A stretch of DNA of 64,000 bases from the NCBI GenBank assembly GCA_947646735.1, contig CANTFK010000829.1, forward strand, positions 186,001 through 250,000, given 5' to 3'. Positions 41,280-52,427 of the stretch are shown here, piece after piece. The notes below the pieces were generated by a model. It saw nothing but the letters and a program-made list of their open reading frames with translations, ran no database searches and was not told the DNA's origin. The position numbers and the translations under genes were made by a program. Position 1 is the first letter of the stretch; every line of letters starts with the position of its first letter. Source of the DNA: Peronospora farinosa (taxonomy: Eukaryota; Oomycota; Peronosporomycetes; Peronosporales; Peronosporaceae).

Positions 41280-42325
41280 ATGCCCGAGTTTGGGATGAGC
41301 GAATCGTCGTACTTTGACACTCCAGATTTATTTCTGGAGCACGCGACCTTCCCCCATCTTACTGGTGTTGAGTGGGATGCCCTTAATCGCCTCGCGGCGA
41401 TATCGGGAGAGGCATTCGTCGCGTCGTTGATGAGATCAGCGACCCCTGACGCGCAACGTCTCGCCATACATGAGTTTATGGCACGCGAGCTCGCCGAATC
41501 CAACCGGCGAGGCTTAACTCCCTCGCGCCCTTCACGTAATGAGGCCGTGAAGATGGAAACCTCCTCCTACTCTGGAGAAGGTAAGGACCGGTTGTCGCTG
41601 AATCGGTGGTTCCGAGAAGTTGATATCGCCATCGCCTCGAGACTTCTTGAGGCTCCCCAGGCGAAGGTCAACTTTCTTCTTTCCCGCCTCACCGGGAAGG
41701 CCAAGGAGTGGGCCCTTGGTAAGCTCGTTGTGGACGAGCACGCATTCCCCACCTTGGATACCATCCAGGACGATCTTTGTCTTGCTTTCGAGCCACCGCA
41801 AGAGGAAAAATTGGTGCGATCAAGATTCCTGTCGATGCGACAGGGTAAATGGCGATGCGCGACTACGTACAGATGGCTAGGCATCTGGCGTCGTGTATTA
41901 TCACGCACCCCATGGATATGTACACGCAGGTGAATGTCTTTGTGGATGGTATGCGTGAAGGGCAGACCCGCTTATCGCTGGAGCGCGCCGAGCCTGCCAC
42001 ATTGGAGGAGGCATTTGCCATCGCACTCCGTGAAGACTTTAGGGTCACAAAGGCATATGCCAAACCCTCGGTCGTCACCGTTCCCCGGCCTTCTGGTCCA
42101 GAACCTATGGAGATCGACGTGATTGAGTCGTCGGGTGACCGGCGACGTGTCTTTCATAAAGTTGACGCTCGCACCGGGCGTCAAATGGTTTGCTTTCGTT
42201 GTCGCAAGCCAGGACATCGCGCGGCAGAGTGCCGTGCGCCAGCCCCAATATCGGTGCAAGTAGTGGACGCCCATCATGAGGGTGCTGTACCGGCCGCACG
42301 TCCAAAAAACGGTCGGGACCAGTAG
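41280..42325 (+). pseudogene. gag of element A2 with CCHC zinc knuckle (one frameshift)
   Basis: From the ATG at 41280 the frame runs through the Gag core ([15 protein letters not shown]) to RQGK near 41850. One base is missing there, and the next frame ([15 protein letters not shown]) continues to the zinc knuckle CFRCRKPGHRAAEC (CX2CX4HX4C) and a stop at 42325. A1 has the same missing base. Apart from it the Gag would be about 345 residues. pol starts in a different frame about 45 bp later. Confidence 0.85.
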
Positions 42326-42369
42326 GTGCAGGGCGCCCTACTGGTTGGAACGGAGGTCCGGGTCCCCCG

Positions 42370-45300
42370 GTGGCAGCCCAACCTTCCAGTCCTCCTGCGC
42401 TACGCGCACGGTTAAATGCCACCACTACGAGTGGTGATTCACGTCTGATTATTGTCAGTTTACATGTCGCCGGCGTCCGGCGACCTCTGCGAGCACTCCT
42501 GGACTCAGGAGCAACAAATAATTTCTTTCGTGAATCTTGTTTATCGATGCTGCCTCCCAGCATTCAGGTCCGTGAGGGACCTGGCCAAGTCGTCGTCAAG
42601 TTGGCTGACGGGAAACCACACCGCGTATCGCGGCGCGAAGTGTCGTTGCCGTATACGTTTGATGGCTTTCGCAGTAATGATGATTTCTTGGTGATCGCAA
42701 TGAATTATGCATTCGATTGCATACTGGGCATGCCATGGTTGGCACGTTATAAGCCCCAGATCGACTGGTTAGCCAGATCAGTGAGACGTCGACGCAAGTT
42801 CGATGTCAGTGAAGTGTTTACCCATCTCTTGGTATCTCCAAGTGACTGGCCGAACGTCACAGTCGTGGATCGTGATTCCACGACGTTGGCGGTGCACAGA
42901 GCGAGCGATGGCCCTCTCTGCACTGCTTGTGCTGTTCTTCGAGACACAAGTGACAGTGACTCCTCGCTACAGAGCGAAGAGGACGACGAGGACGACGCGG
43001 TCGAACAGGGGTTCCCGCGCGTCATTAATGCGGTTGAACAGGGGTTCCCGCACGTGAATGCAGTGGTTGAACCGGGGTTCCCATCTGCACCTATTGTGGT
43101 CGAGCAGGGGCTCCCACAAGGGCATTGTGACGACGAGCAAGAGCTCGCCAGCGAGTGTGACGTGGACGGACAGGAGTCCCCACGCGAGAGCATGATGGTC
43201 GAACCGGGGTTCCCATCATCACCCACTGTGGTCGAACCGAGGTTCCCACATGGGCATATTGTGGTCGAGCAGGGGCTCCCACACGAGTACAACGTGGACG
43301 GACAGGAGTCCCCACGCGAGAGCATGATGGTCGAACCGGGGTTCCCATCATCACCCACTGTGGTCGAACCGAGGTTCCCACTTGGGCATACTGTGGTTGA
43401 GCAGGGGCTCCCACACGGGTTTACGGCGGCCGAGCAGGAGCTCCCGCATCAAGTGTCGACGGTCGAGTTTGGGGTACTCCCGTCCAGTGTTTCCGGCATC
43501 TTGGATGACGACATCCAGTGCCTAGAGGGGGGTGATGGTTTATCACCTGACTGCGGTTCGCCAGCTTCGAGTAGTGACTTGAAGCACGATGGGGACAACA
43601 GCACCGAGAATTTAGCGTTGGAATGTGTCCACGCTATCGTGTACGTGGAAGGGAGTCCACAAAGGCGCCAATATATCGAGGTCGAGAGTCCTCCTCGTCA
43701 TGCGTCTTCCATTACAAGCCTTCCAGGGCTTTCCTGGAAGCATTTCCTACGTGACCTTAAGGGAGGCACTGTGGAACAAGTGTGTCTAATCATTAACGAG
43801 GTGGTTACCGTGGCAAACGAGGAGCATATGGCGCGTCCTCGAAGCGCTGAGCCGAAGTCTGCGCGTGAAGAAAGGTTTGCATCACAGTCATGGGAGGCCC
43901 TGCGAGAGTCTGGTAACCCCGTCTACGACATTGCTCGTGAGTATGCAGACGTGTTCCCGGACAAGATCCCGGCTGAACTTCCTGCGGACCGCGGTGTTCG
44001 GCACGAGATTGATCTCGTGCCAGGGTCGAATATTGTGTGACACGGCAGTGGCCGTTGCCTCGAGATCAAGTCGAAGCTATTGACGCATTCTTCGAAGGCC
44101 TCCGCAAAGCGGGTCATGTGCGGGAGAGTATCTCACCACATTCGAGTCCAACCTTCTGCGTGAAGAAGGCTACGGGAGGCTGGCGGATAGTGCATGCGTT
44201 CAATAAGTTGAATGATGCCACTATTCCTGCGCAAACGCCAATTCCCAGGAAGGACATGGTGCTGAATTTCATGTCAGGAAGTGTCATCTTCAGTGCCATC
44301 GACTTGACCGATGGCTTTTACCAGAATTTGATGCGCCCGAGCGATATCCCACTCACCGCGGTGAGCACCCCGAGTGGCATGTTATGGGAGTGGCTGGTAA
44401 TGCCACAAGGGTTGAAGAACGCTCCGGCCACTTTCAATCGCATGGTGTCTCAAGTGTTGAGACCTCTTCGGAACTTTGCACCAAGTTATTTTGACGACAT
44501 TTTCGTCCCATAGTCGCGCCGAGGGCAACCTCAAAGATGTCCAAGTTCACCTTCAACACCTGAAGCAAGTGTTTCAAGTTATGCGGGACAACAAGTTGTA
44601 CGCGAATCTCAAGAAGTGTGTCTTTTGTGCACCGGAGATTCCGGTGTTAGGTTGCTATGTGAGTAAATCGGGAGTTCGAGCTGATCCAGAGAAGGTGTCG
44701 TCCATCTGTTCTTGGCCCACGCCCAAGAACCCTACGGAGTTGCGCCAGTGGCTCGGCTTGGCTAATTATTTGCACAAGTATACGAAGGATTATGCTGGTT
44801 CTATCCAGCCTTTGTCGTCACTCTTGAAGAAAGACGCCACGTGGTTGTGGCGTCCCGAGCACCAAGCAGCCTTCGAAGCAGTAAAGAAGAGCCTAGCGTC
44901 AGCGCCAGTCCTGGTCCTACCAGACGATTCCAAGCCGTTCCACGTGGTTTGCGACGCCAGTGATTTTGCAATCGGTTGTGCCCTCATGCAATTTAATGAT
45001 GAGGGCCGTGAACGAGTCGTGAGTTACCAGTCGCGACAGATGAAGCCAGCTGAGAAGAACTATCCGGTTCACGACAAGGAGTTATTAGCGATGCGCTATG
45101 CACTCATCAAGTTTCGCGTGCATCTCCTTGGTGAACGTACATTTGCTTTGTACACCGATCATGCATCGCTGCGCACAGCGATGAAGAGCCCACACCTGTC
45201 CCAACGGATGGCACGATGGCTCTCATTCTTTTCTGAGTACAACTTCGTCGTGCATTACAAGCCAGGCAAGACCAATATTCTCGCTGACGCCTTGTCACGA

Positions 45301-47766
45301 CGTCTCGACTACGATCCTCGGACTGCTCTGAGTCGCCAGGCTACTGATGACGAGGACGATGATGACCGATGTGCAATGTGTGTATCGCTGAACTTAACTC
45401 GGGTTACACCCGAGCCGTGTTTATTTGATGAGATCGTCGCAGCGTACAAGGGTTACTCAGATTATGCAGACATTATCGAGTATCAGCGTGCTTCCAGCGA
45501 TGCTGCACTGGGAGCATTATCCCGAACCAAGCGCGACCACATTCATCGATACAGTTTAGATGGCGATTTGCTTCTGTATCGCATCGACCAATTCGATTCT
45601 CCTCGCACGGTGATTGCCAATGACATGGATTTGCGTGCAAGAATCATTCACGAGTATCACGATGCTCCTGCTGGCGGCCATTTAGGCCGCGAAAAGACTT
45701 TCGCGGCTGTGTCTCGAGACTTCTTCTGGCCCTACATGTATAAGTGGGTACGCAACTGGATCCGAACGTGCGAAATATGCCAGCGTGTGAAGCCATCTCC
45801 ATCGTCACAGGCTCCCTTGCGATCGTTGCCAATTTCAGCAGAGGCCTGGAGATCAGTTTCGATGGACTTCATCTTCGGGCTTGCGCCCGATAGCCAAGCT
45901 CGAACGGGCATTTTGGTCTTTGTTGACAGATTCAGCAAGATGACACATCTCGTGCCTGTCCACGCTAAGGTCACCGCGGCAGAGACCGCGGCGCACTTCA
46001 TCGACGCGGTGTTCCGTCATCATGGCCTTCCAGAAAACATTGTTTCGGACCGTGACCCGCGATTTACGTCCGCATTTTGGACATCACTTTTCGAGCTCCT
46101 CGGGACAAAACTGCTGATGTCGACTGCGGACCATCCGGGAACGGATGGGCAGACCGAGCGCGTGAACCGGGTCCTCGAAGACGTTCATCGAAGTTATGCT
46201 ACGTAATCTACAAGTTGGAGTGCATTTTTACCACTCGCTGAGTTCGCACAACAACGCCGTACACGCGTCAACAGGGTTGACGCCATTTTTTGTGAATTCG
46301 GCTCGTCACCCTCGTGTTCCTACTGTCCTGGCCGTGGGGCGACCCACAACACCTAGTGGCTCCACTCTGGGGGGGATAAAGGTGATAAACAAGGATCGAG
46401 TGCAGCTCACGGTATTTTGAGCGCGAATGCAGTAACCCGATCCAAGGCAAAGACGGCCACTTTGACGCCATCAGACGTGGCGTCCCCATTAGCTCGATGG
46501 ACTGCGCAGACGTTGATTGACCCGTCTTCGGGTAAGCGTTCGCCTACTGCCAACTACGCGCCGATTGAGTCGGCGCGACCAATTGATGACATGGCTGTGT
46601 CGGAATTTATACTCTAACGTCAAGCCATCACCCGGTTTGTACGCGACGCACTACAATCTGCGGTAGACCAATAGAAGGAGAACGCTGACAAACATGGCAG
46701 AAAAAACATGAGCAAGCTTGAGATAGGTGATCAAATATTATTATCTACGAAAGGTTGAAGGGATTCTGCGGTCACTAACCTGGGCGCGAGTAAACTCGCG
46801 CCACGCTTCATCGGTCCATTCAAGGTTCTGAAGACAATTGTCGACGCTTATACACTCGACGTCCCCTCTTTACTGCGACTCCACCCGACATTTTATGTCG
46901 GGCGGCTGAAGGAATATCGTCCGGCTACGCTTCACGGTTTGGCTCCGACGCCGGCTTCAGGGGTTCGTAAGTCGAACGGCCTTCCCGTCGTGCTCGACGC
47001 GCCGATGACATGGGGCGGGGTCTCGATCCCGTCTGAACCTGACCAAGCATCTGGCGCTCCAGAATCCTTATCCGCTCGAGTAGTTCACGGTTCGACTGCC
47101 GGGTCTCACTCGAAGTCTTCTCCGCCTGGGCAGCACGTTCACTGGCAGCTTCAGCCTCCAGCCGAGCATCGGCAGCTATATTCACGGCCTGATCAACATC
47201 GTCCTGAGCAACCAGGACGCCAGCACTACCACCGCGAGGGCCCTTCTCCGCTTGTTGATGCGGAGGGACAGGTGCGCTGGATTGTAGACCGCATTGTGGG
47301 TCACGAGGACCCTCCACAACCATTACTGCAGTCGGCTCATGAGAAGCGCGCGGTTCCATCCGTGCGCAGGTACCGAGTACGTTGGCTTGGATTCCCTCCC
47401 GAGCAGGATACATGGGAACCACGTTCCTCGCTCTTTCGTGACGTTCCAGATGTGGTTATGTCGTATGAAGCCACGAAGTCGGGCTATTCCAAGGCGGGCG
47501 AGCACGCGAACGCTCTCGTGACAAACGAGAGCGGTAAGGAGATTCACGTCGTCGGGAACGGGAACGATGACGCGAACGAGAACGATGTCGCGAATGAGAA
47601 CGACGCCGTGAACGAGAACGTCGCGGTGAATACATATCACGATTGCGAGGCGAGAACCGCGAAGCAGGACGGACAAGCGAACGTGTCGCTGCCCTGCGCT
47701 GATGATCCCGCGGAGATTGACTCCGCTGTCGCGAGTGGTGCTGCCAGCGAGGCGCACCACGAATAA
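42370..47766 (+). pseudogene. pol of element A2: protease, RT, RNase H, integrase, chromodomain (broken)
   Basis: Protease (LLDSGATNN) near 42490, a repeat linker, and RT beginning [11 protein letters not shown] where one base is lost near 44030. RT continues to YFDDIFV, where one extra base near 44508 shifts the frame. RNase H, the integrase zinc region and catalytic core run open to 46206. TAA there and further stops near 46420-46755 interrupt the integrase C-terminus, and the chromodomain (YRVRWLGFPPEQDTWEP, near 47370) is open to 47766. The 44508 shift and the later stops are identical in A1; the losses near 44030 and 46206 are private to A2. Confidence 0.88.
43000..43440 (+). repeat. 33-bp (11-residue) tandem repeats in the pol linker of A2
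   Basis: Same array as in A1. The word GTGGACGGACAGGAG recurs at 43162 and 43294, a 132-bp period equal to four 33-bp units. Confidence 0.88.
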
Positions 47767-48370
47767 CTGCGCTTCTCCGTTCGCTCAGACTTCGCTCATA
47801 CTTTGCAATCCAACTTCGTTCGCGATCGCTGAGTGGACACTCAGCGATGTGTCGTCGCCATTCGTCATGAGTTGGGCGTGGAGTCGAGTCACAAGATTGG
47901 CATCCTTCATTGACATGGACGAAGCAGAGACGGTCCTCATTCCAAGCTTCCTCACACACTCTTTCGCGTAGCGCGCCGATGGAGTGATCGGCGCGAAGCT
48001 CCTCTCGATTGGCGAGCCATAACTGGAAGCTGCTACCATCCTCGAGCATCCGATTCCAACGTTGGATGAAGGCGCACCAAGAACGTTGTAGAGCTTCATG
48101 CTCGATTCCATCAAGACCTTTCCCGCGCAGTTTTCGAAATCGGCGGAAGTAGTCCCGCGTCATGTCCAGTGAGTCCGGAGCGTGAGCTCCGGACAAGTCG
48201 TACAGCGACCAAGGTATGAGCTGCCGCGCCATGATGCTGGTTGATGCATTCCCGCTGATGTATCTTGGGCGTCCTGCTGGATTGGGTTTTGGGTCTCCGG
48301 ACATTGCTTGTGCGTTTGTGGGCGAAGGGTTTTCGACAGTTGAGCACTCACGGTTGGTGAGTGCTGTCAT
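46925..48370 (-). pseudogene. Antisense ORF of element A2 (single nonsense codon)
   Basis: Same protein as in A1: the ATG at 48370, the Trp/Cys domain (ALQRSWCAFIQRWN, LCFVHVNEGCQSC), the RS tract and the coiled coil. The frame is intact for 304 codons, then GAA of A1 is TAA at about 47453-47455, and the same frame continues to 46925. On the pol strand this change is only missense (Leu to Met in the chromodomain end), so the lesion hits the antisense gene alone. The C-terminal residues also diverge from A1. Confidence 0.65.
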
Positions 48371-48383
48371 GAGAAGGGGGTGA

Positions 48384-48760
48384 TGTAATGGGCTACATTA
48401 CACATATAGTATTAACACAAATAAACAATTACATATGTAGGCAGGTGCTGAGACTGAATAGCGGCAACAGCGTAGGCAGGTGCTGGGCCCGAATAGCGGG
48501 CACAGCGTGGTAATTTATTATTGGTTTATTATTGGGCCTAAAGTCCCCAATATGGACCAATGATAAATCAACCTGAAATTGTGTGGTTCCCGAAAGGCGG
48601 GAACACTGTCGTATTTATTACGACTAAAATCTTCGTAATTAGTACGAATTAAAACCAAAATAAAAATCAGAGTTAAATTTACTTAATACCTAATACTTGG
48701 GCTTGAGTCTTCCTCGAGCGCGCGTGTAAGCTAGTGACGGTACGTTCTAGCCCCGTTACA
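48384..48760 (+). repeat. Family-A LTR, 3' copy of element A2 (with 35-bp tandem duplication)
   Basis: 377 bp; preceded by the polypurine tract GAGAAGGGGG (48371-48380). Identical in layout to the 5' LTR except for an extra 35 bp near 48440-48474, where the AGGCAGGTGCTG segment is repeated in slightly diverged form. Followed by CTCCC. Confidence 0.95.
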
Positions 48761-48765
48761 CTCCC

Positions 48766-49490
48766 ATAAAGGGCGTTCCCATCCTTCTGTTCGCGGGGGA
48801 AACCGAGGAAGAAGAAGACACGGATTTTAGCCGCTGGGCGCATTATGCGCGACGTTTAAGCAGCATGTGGGCCCTACGGGCAAAGGCCAATGTGGCAGAT
48901 GTTCGACTCGAACGGAAAATGCGTTACGATTACGCTAAATTGAAGGCCCATTGAAATCTCAATGAACGCATTATGCGTCTGCTACCCAGCACCCCAATGT
49001 TTCGTCTACACCTGTAGCCGCGAGTCCACGACAGGCCTAGGCCGCTAACTCGCCTTCCCCCACCATTACTGGTGAGAAGCGTCACCGCCAACAGGCTGAC
49101 CCTGCGCACGACGCTCAAAAACGTCCACGGCGTATGGGCAATCCTGCCGAAGGGGAATCCCAAACTATCATGAGTTCCACGACTCGAGATTACCCCGTCA
49201 CTTTGTCATAAACTGGTTTTGATCATGGCGGCGACGTTTCTGCAACAGACGTTCAACATGGAACTGAAGGTTCCCCTGCCCATCGAGCAAAGCCGGAGAA
49301 GGCCGGTGTATCGGCACAAGCTCATGCCGAGCTTTAAGAGGTGCGGTCCCTCCGTGAGGATAGGAAGTCGATGAACTCCCGTCTTGAGTTACTGGAAGAG
49401 AGTCGAACCCGAATGCAGGGTCAGCTTGACCTATTAGTGCAGATAACTCGCCCCGCGACAATGCCGATGAACTCGGCGCGATCGCCTTAG
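48766..49490 (+). pseudogene. Family-B antisense ORF, second part, ending in a coiled coil
   Basis: Continues the plus-strand reading of 40380-40911 after A2. It has an acidic segment (ETEEEEDTDFSRWAHYARR), then ALRAKANVADVRLERK. Several stops follow, and the end is an open coiled coil (SMNSRLELLEESRTRMQG) with its stop at 49490, three bases before the stop of pol on the other strand. The minus strand here carries the remains of B's chromodomain start (LQFHVERLLQKRRRHDQNQF), so coding overlapped on both strands as in A and C. Confidence 0.5.
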
Positions 49491-49493
49491 CGT

Positions 49494-51994
49494 CTATTTG
49501 GGACGGATCCCGATATGTTTTAGCATGCCGACGTAGAACACAGGATGTGTACGCAATTTGCGCGGCAAATTAAGCGTATACGCTGTGCCTTTCTTGGCAA
49601 TGACCGTAAAGGGTCCAATAAAGCGCGGACGCAACTTCGTCTTAAAGACAGCGGATACTACATTGGTAGGTAGATTTTTAGCATTAAGTAATACTTGGTC
49701 TCCGACCTCATAATCATTAATACAACTTCTGCCTTTAGCATCCGCATATTCTTTTTGTTTGTCTTGGCTATCAGCCATTGCATCTTGCACATGTCGTAAG
49801 ACATTTAGTCGCGTTGCGAGAAACGCATTTACCTGTTTCTTAACAGTATTAGGGCTGACATCAGCAAGTCGATCGGCAACCTCTCCCCCACCAAGCCCTG
49901 AGCTACTTGGTGGTAGCGTTAACGGAACGCGTGGGTGTGTGAGGCCATTGACATAGAACGGAGTGTAGCCGGTAGAGGCGTGCACGGAGTTACTGAGTGC
50001 AAATTCAACTACAGGGAGCATAGCGCTCCATCGCTTAGGCGTTTCAGCACAAAAACTGCGGAGGATATCTTCAACAACGCGATTTAAGCGTTCGGTTTGA
50101 CCATCGGTCTGCGGATGATCCGCTGTGGACATGTCCAAACGTGTGCCCAGCACCTGAAAGACGGACTTCCAAAACTTACTCGTAAAACGAGGATCACGAT
50201 CAGAAACGATTGCCACTGGTAATCCATGTTGGCGAAACACTCGATCGATAAACAGCTCCGCTGTACCCACACCATCGATCGAGTCTGGCACAGCTTCTAA
50301 GTGAGCCATCTTACTCAAGCGGTCCACAAAGACCACAATACCTGTATTGCCGTGCGAATCTTTCGATAGGCCAAACACAAAGTACATACTCATAGACTCC
50401 CAGCACCCAGTGGGAATAGGCAAGCTAGCCAGTGGCGCTGCCGAATGGGGTGAGGGTTTCACCCGTTGACACGTTTCACACGTACGCACATATGTGCTCA
50501 CCCATTTATATGATTTGGGCCACCAGTAACTTTGGCATACCGCCCCATAGGTATTTTCACGACCCAAATGACCCCCGATGGCGGTGTCATGTACCTCATA
50601 GAGGATACGATACTTCAGGTTCTCGTCATGAGGAACCACAATACGCGGAGAATCCGCCACATCTGTACAATAGTACAACATCCCCTGATCGATAGAATAT
50701 CGATGGAGGCCCGCACGTAATCGTGCCGACAATTTAATGTCCGAGTCTTTAAACTCATCACTGCCAAGAGCATGTAGCAACGCTATACAGTGTTCATCTT
50801 TAGCATACACCGATCGAATGAGATCACTGATAGAAGACGACAGCGTCGTAACATGGGCAAGCTCATAGTCATTTCTGTGTGATAACTCATCAGCCAAAGC
50901 GTTTTGCTTTCCCGGCTTATAGTTAACCTCACAAATTATGGTCGGCAAGAATGACAGCCTTCTGGCCATTCTCTGCGAGAGATGCGGCGACTGAGTCGCA
51001 GTGCGTAACGACGCATGATCGGTATAGATCACAAAAGGCTTTGAGCCCAGCAGATCGACTCTGAATTTGACTAAAGCATACTTCATCGCAAGTAGCTCTT
51101 TGTCATGAAATGGATAATTCTTTTCTGCAGCTTTCAGCTGGCGAGATACAAAGGCGGTCACACGCTCACGTCCTTCATCATCTGTTTGTAACAGAGCACT
51201 GCCAATGGCATAATTTGACGCGTCACATACGACGCGAAAAGGGCAGTCGGGATCAGGCAAAACCAAAATGGGAGCATGAAGAAGGCTTGTATTTACCGCT
51301 TGAAAATCGTCCTCGTGTTCGGCATGCCAACACCATTCCACATCCTTTTTAAGGAGATTGAATAATGGCCGAGCTATATCAGCGTAATTCTCGCTGTACT
51401 TGTGTAAGTAATTGGAAAGGCCAAGCCACTTACGCAAGTCCTTCTGAGACTGTGGAACAGGCCAATCGACTATGGCTTTGACCTTAGCGGGGTACGCTCT
51501 TAGTCGCTTCCAGATGAAGCAACCTAGAAAGGGAATTTCTTCGGCCCCGAAGATGCACTTAGATGCATTAGCATATAGTTTATTAGTGCGCATGCACTCG
51601 AGCACAGCTCGTAAATGAACAATATGGTTCTCAATGCTGACCGCCCATGTTCAGCTCGACTATGGACAAAAATGTCATTAAAGTACGTCTGTCCATAATT
51701 TCGATGGGATCGAAATAATTGCGTCACCAAACGGTTAAACGTAGCCGAAGCATTCGATGTCCCCTGGGGCATTACCAACCACTCCCAGAGCATACCGCTC
51801 GAAGTACTAACAGCAGTAAGCGGAATATCGCTAGCTCGCATGAGGAATTGGTAATAACCATCGACTAAGTTGAGCGCACTGTACATGATACAACCGACCA
51901 TATTGTTCTGAAAAAAATCCATTTTAGGTATCAACGTCTGTGCAGGTATAGTGGCTGCATTGAGCTAATTATAAGCATGAACGATACGCCATTT
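49494..51994 (-). pseudogene. pol of element B: RT (part), RNase H, integrase
   Basis: Right to left: RT from WRIVHAYN (51994, cut by element C), through GMLWEWLVMPQG and YFNDIFVHSRAE (the usual YxDD reads Y-F-N-D). A frameshift near 51610 is followed by RNase H (VVCDASNYAIGSAL, YTDHASLRT), the integrase zinc region (CETCQRVK), the catalytic core ([27 protein letters not shown]) and the C-terminal LRTHPVFYVGMLKH. The 703-codon RNase H-integrase frame ends before the chromodomain, remnants of which are at 49198-49461. Confidence 0.85.
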
Positions 51995-51995
51995 G

Positions 51996-52314
51996 TGTAA
52001 CGGGCTAAGGACCCGTTATCGTCTTACACTAAAAGGGCGTTGAGGAAGCGCTCTTAATTAACTCGTAAATATAACTCTGTTTTATTTTTGTTTTAGTTTT
52101 AATTCGCAGTAAGTGCGAATATGTTCCCTAGCTCATGGGAACCAATCAATATGGAAGTCTATTTATTATTGGCTAATTATTGGGTCTGGCACCCCAATAA
52201 TAAACCAATAATAAAATGACGCGCAGTATCCGCTAATCGGATACTGCCTTATGCCTACTTATGTAATTATGTATTAATCCTATAACTACTTATGTAATAG
52301 GTAGACCCATTACA
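51996..52314 (-). repeat. Family-C LTR, 3' copy
   Basis: 319 bp from TGTAACGGGC to CCCATTACA; the minus-strand polypurine tract (AAAGAGGGGGGGTGA, approximately) lies just inside. It inserts into element B's RT. No partner LTR survives in the window. Confidence 0.85.
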
Positions 52315-52427
52315 TCACCCCCCCTCTTTAAGTTGCGCTTACCTCAAAGTAAGCGCGAATCGTAGAAAGTTTCTTCTCGACCAACGGCGCAACTCCGAAC
52401 CTGCTCAGTTTGACTTAACTGAGCAGC

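Larger units (their letters stand above)
40912..48760 (+). mobile_element. Ty3/Gypsy chromovirus A2, complete insertion with target-site duplication
   Basis: A 7,849-bp element with both LTRs and an exact 5-bp target duplication, CTCCC at 40907-40911 and 48761-48765. Gag, protease, RT, RNase H, integrase and chromodomain are all present but broken, and an antisense ORF lies before the 3' LTR. It is inserted into the antisense-ORF region of element B. Confidence 0.95.

Noticed and set aside
44500..44520. Programmed ribosomal frameshift in RT of family A
   Set aside because: The shift falls inside the RT catalytic domain after the YxDD box, not at a gag-pol boundary, and no slippery site plus pseudoknot is apparent. 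Shared descent from a defective copy explains it better.
49198..49461. Independent minus-strand gene after B pol
   Set aside because: The sequence LQFHVERLLQKRR matches the start of a chromodomain following integrase, so it is the broken C-terminal end of B pol.
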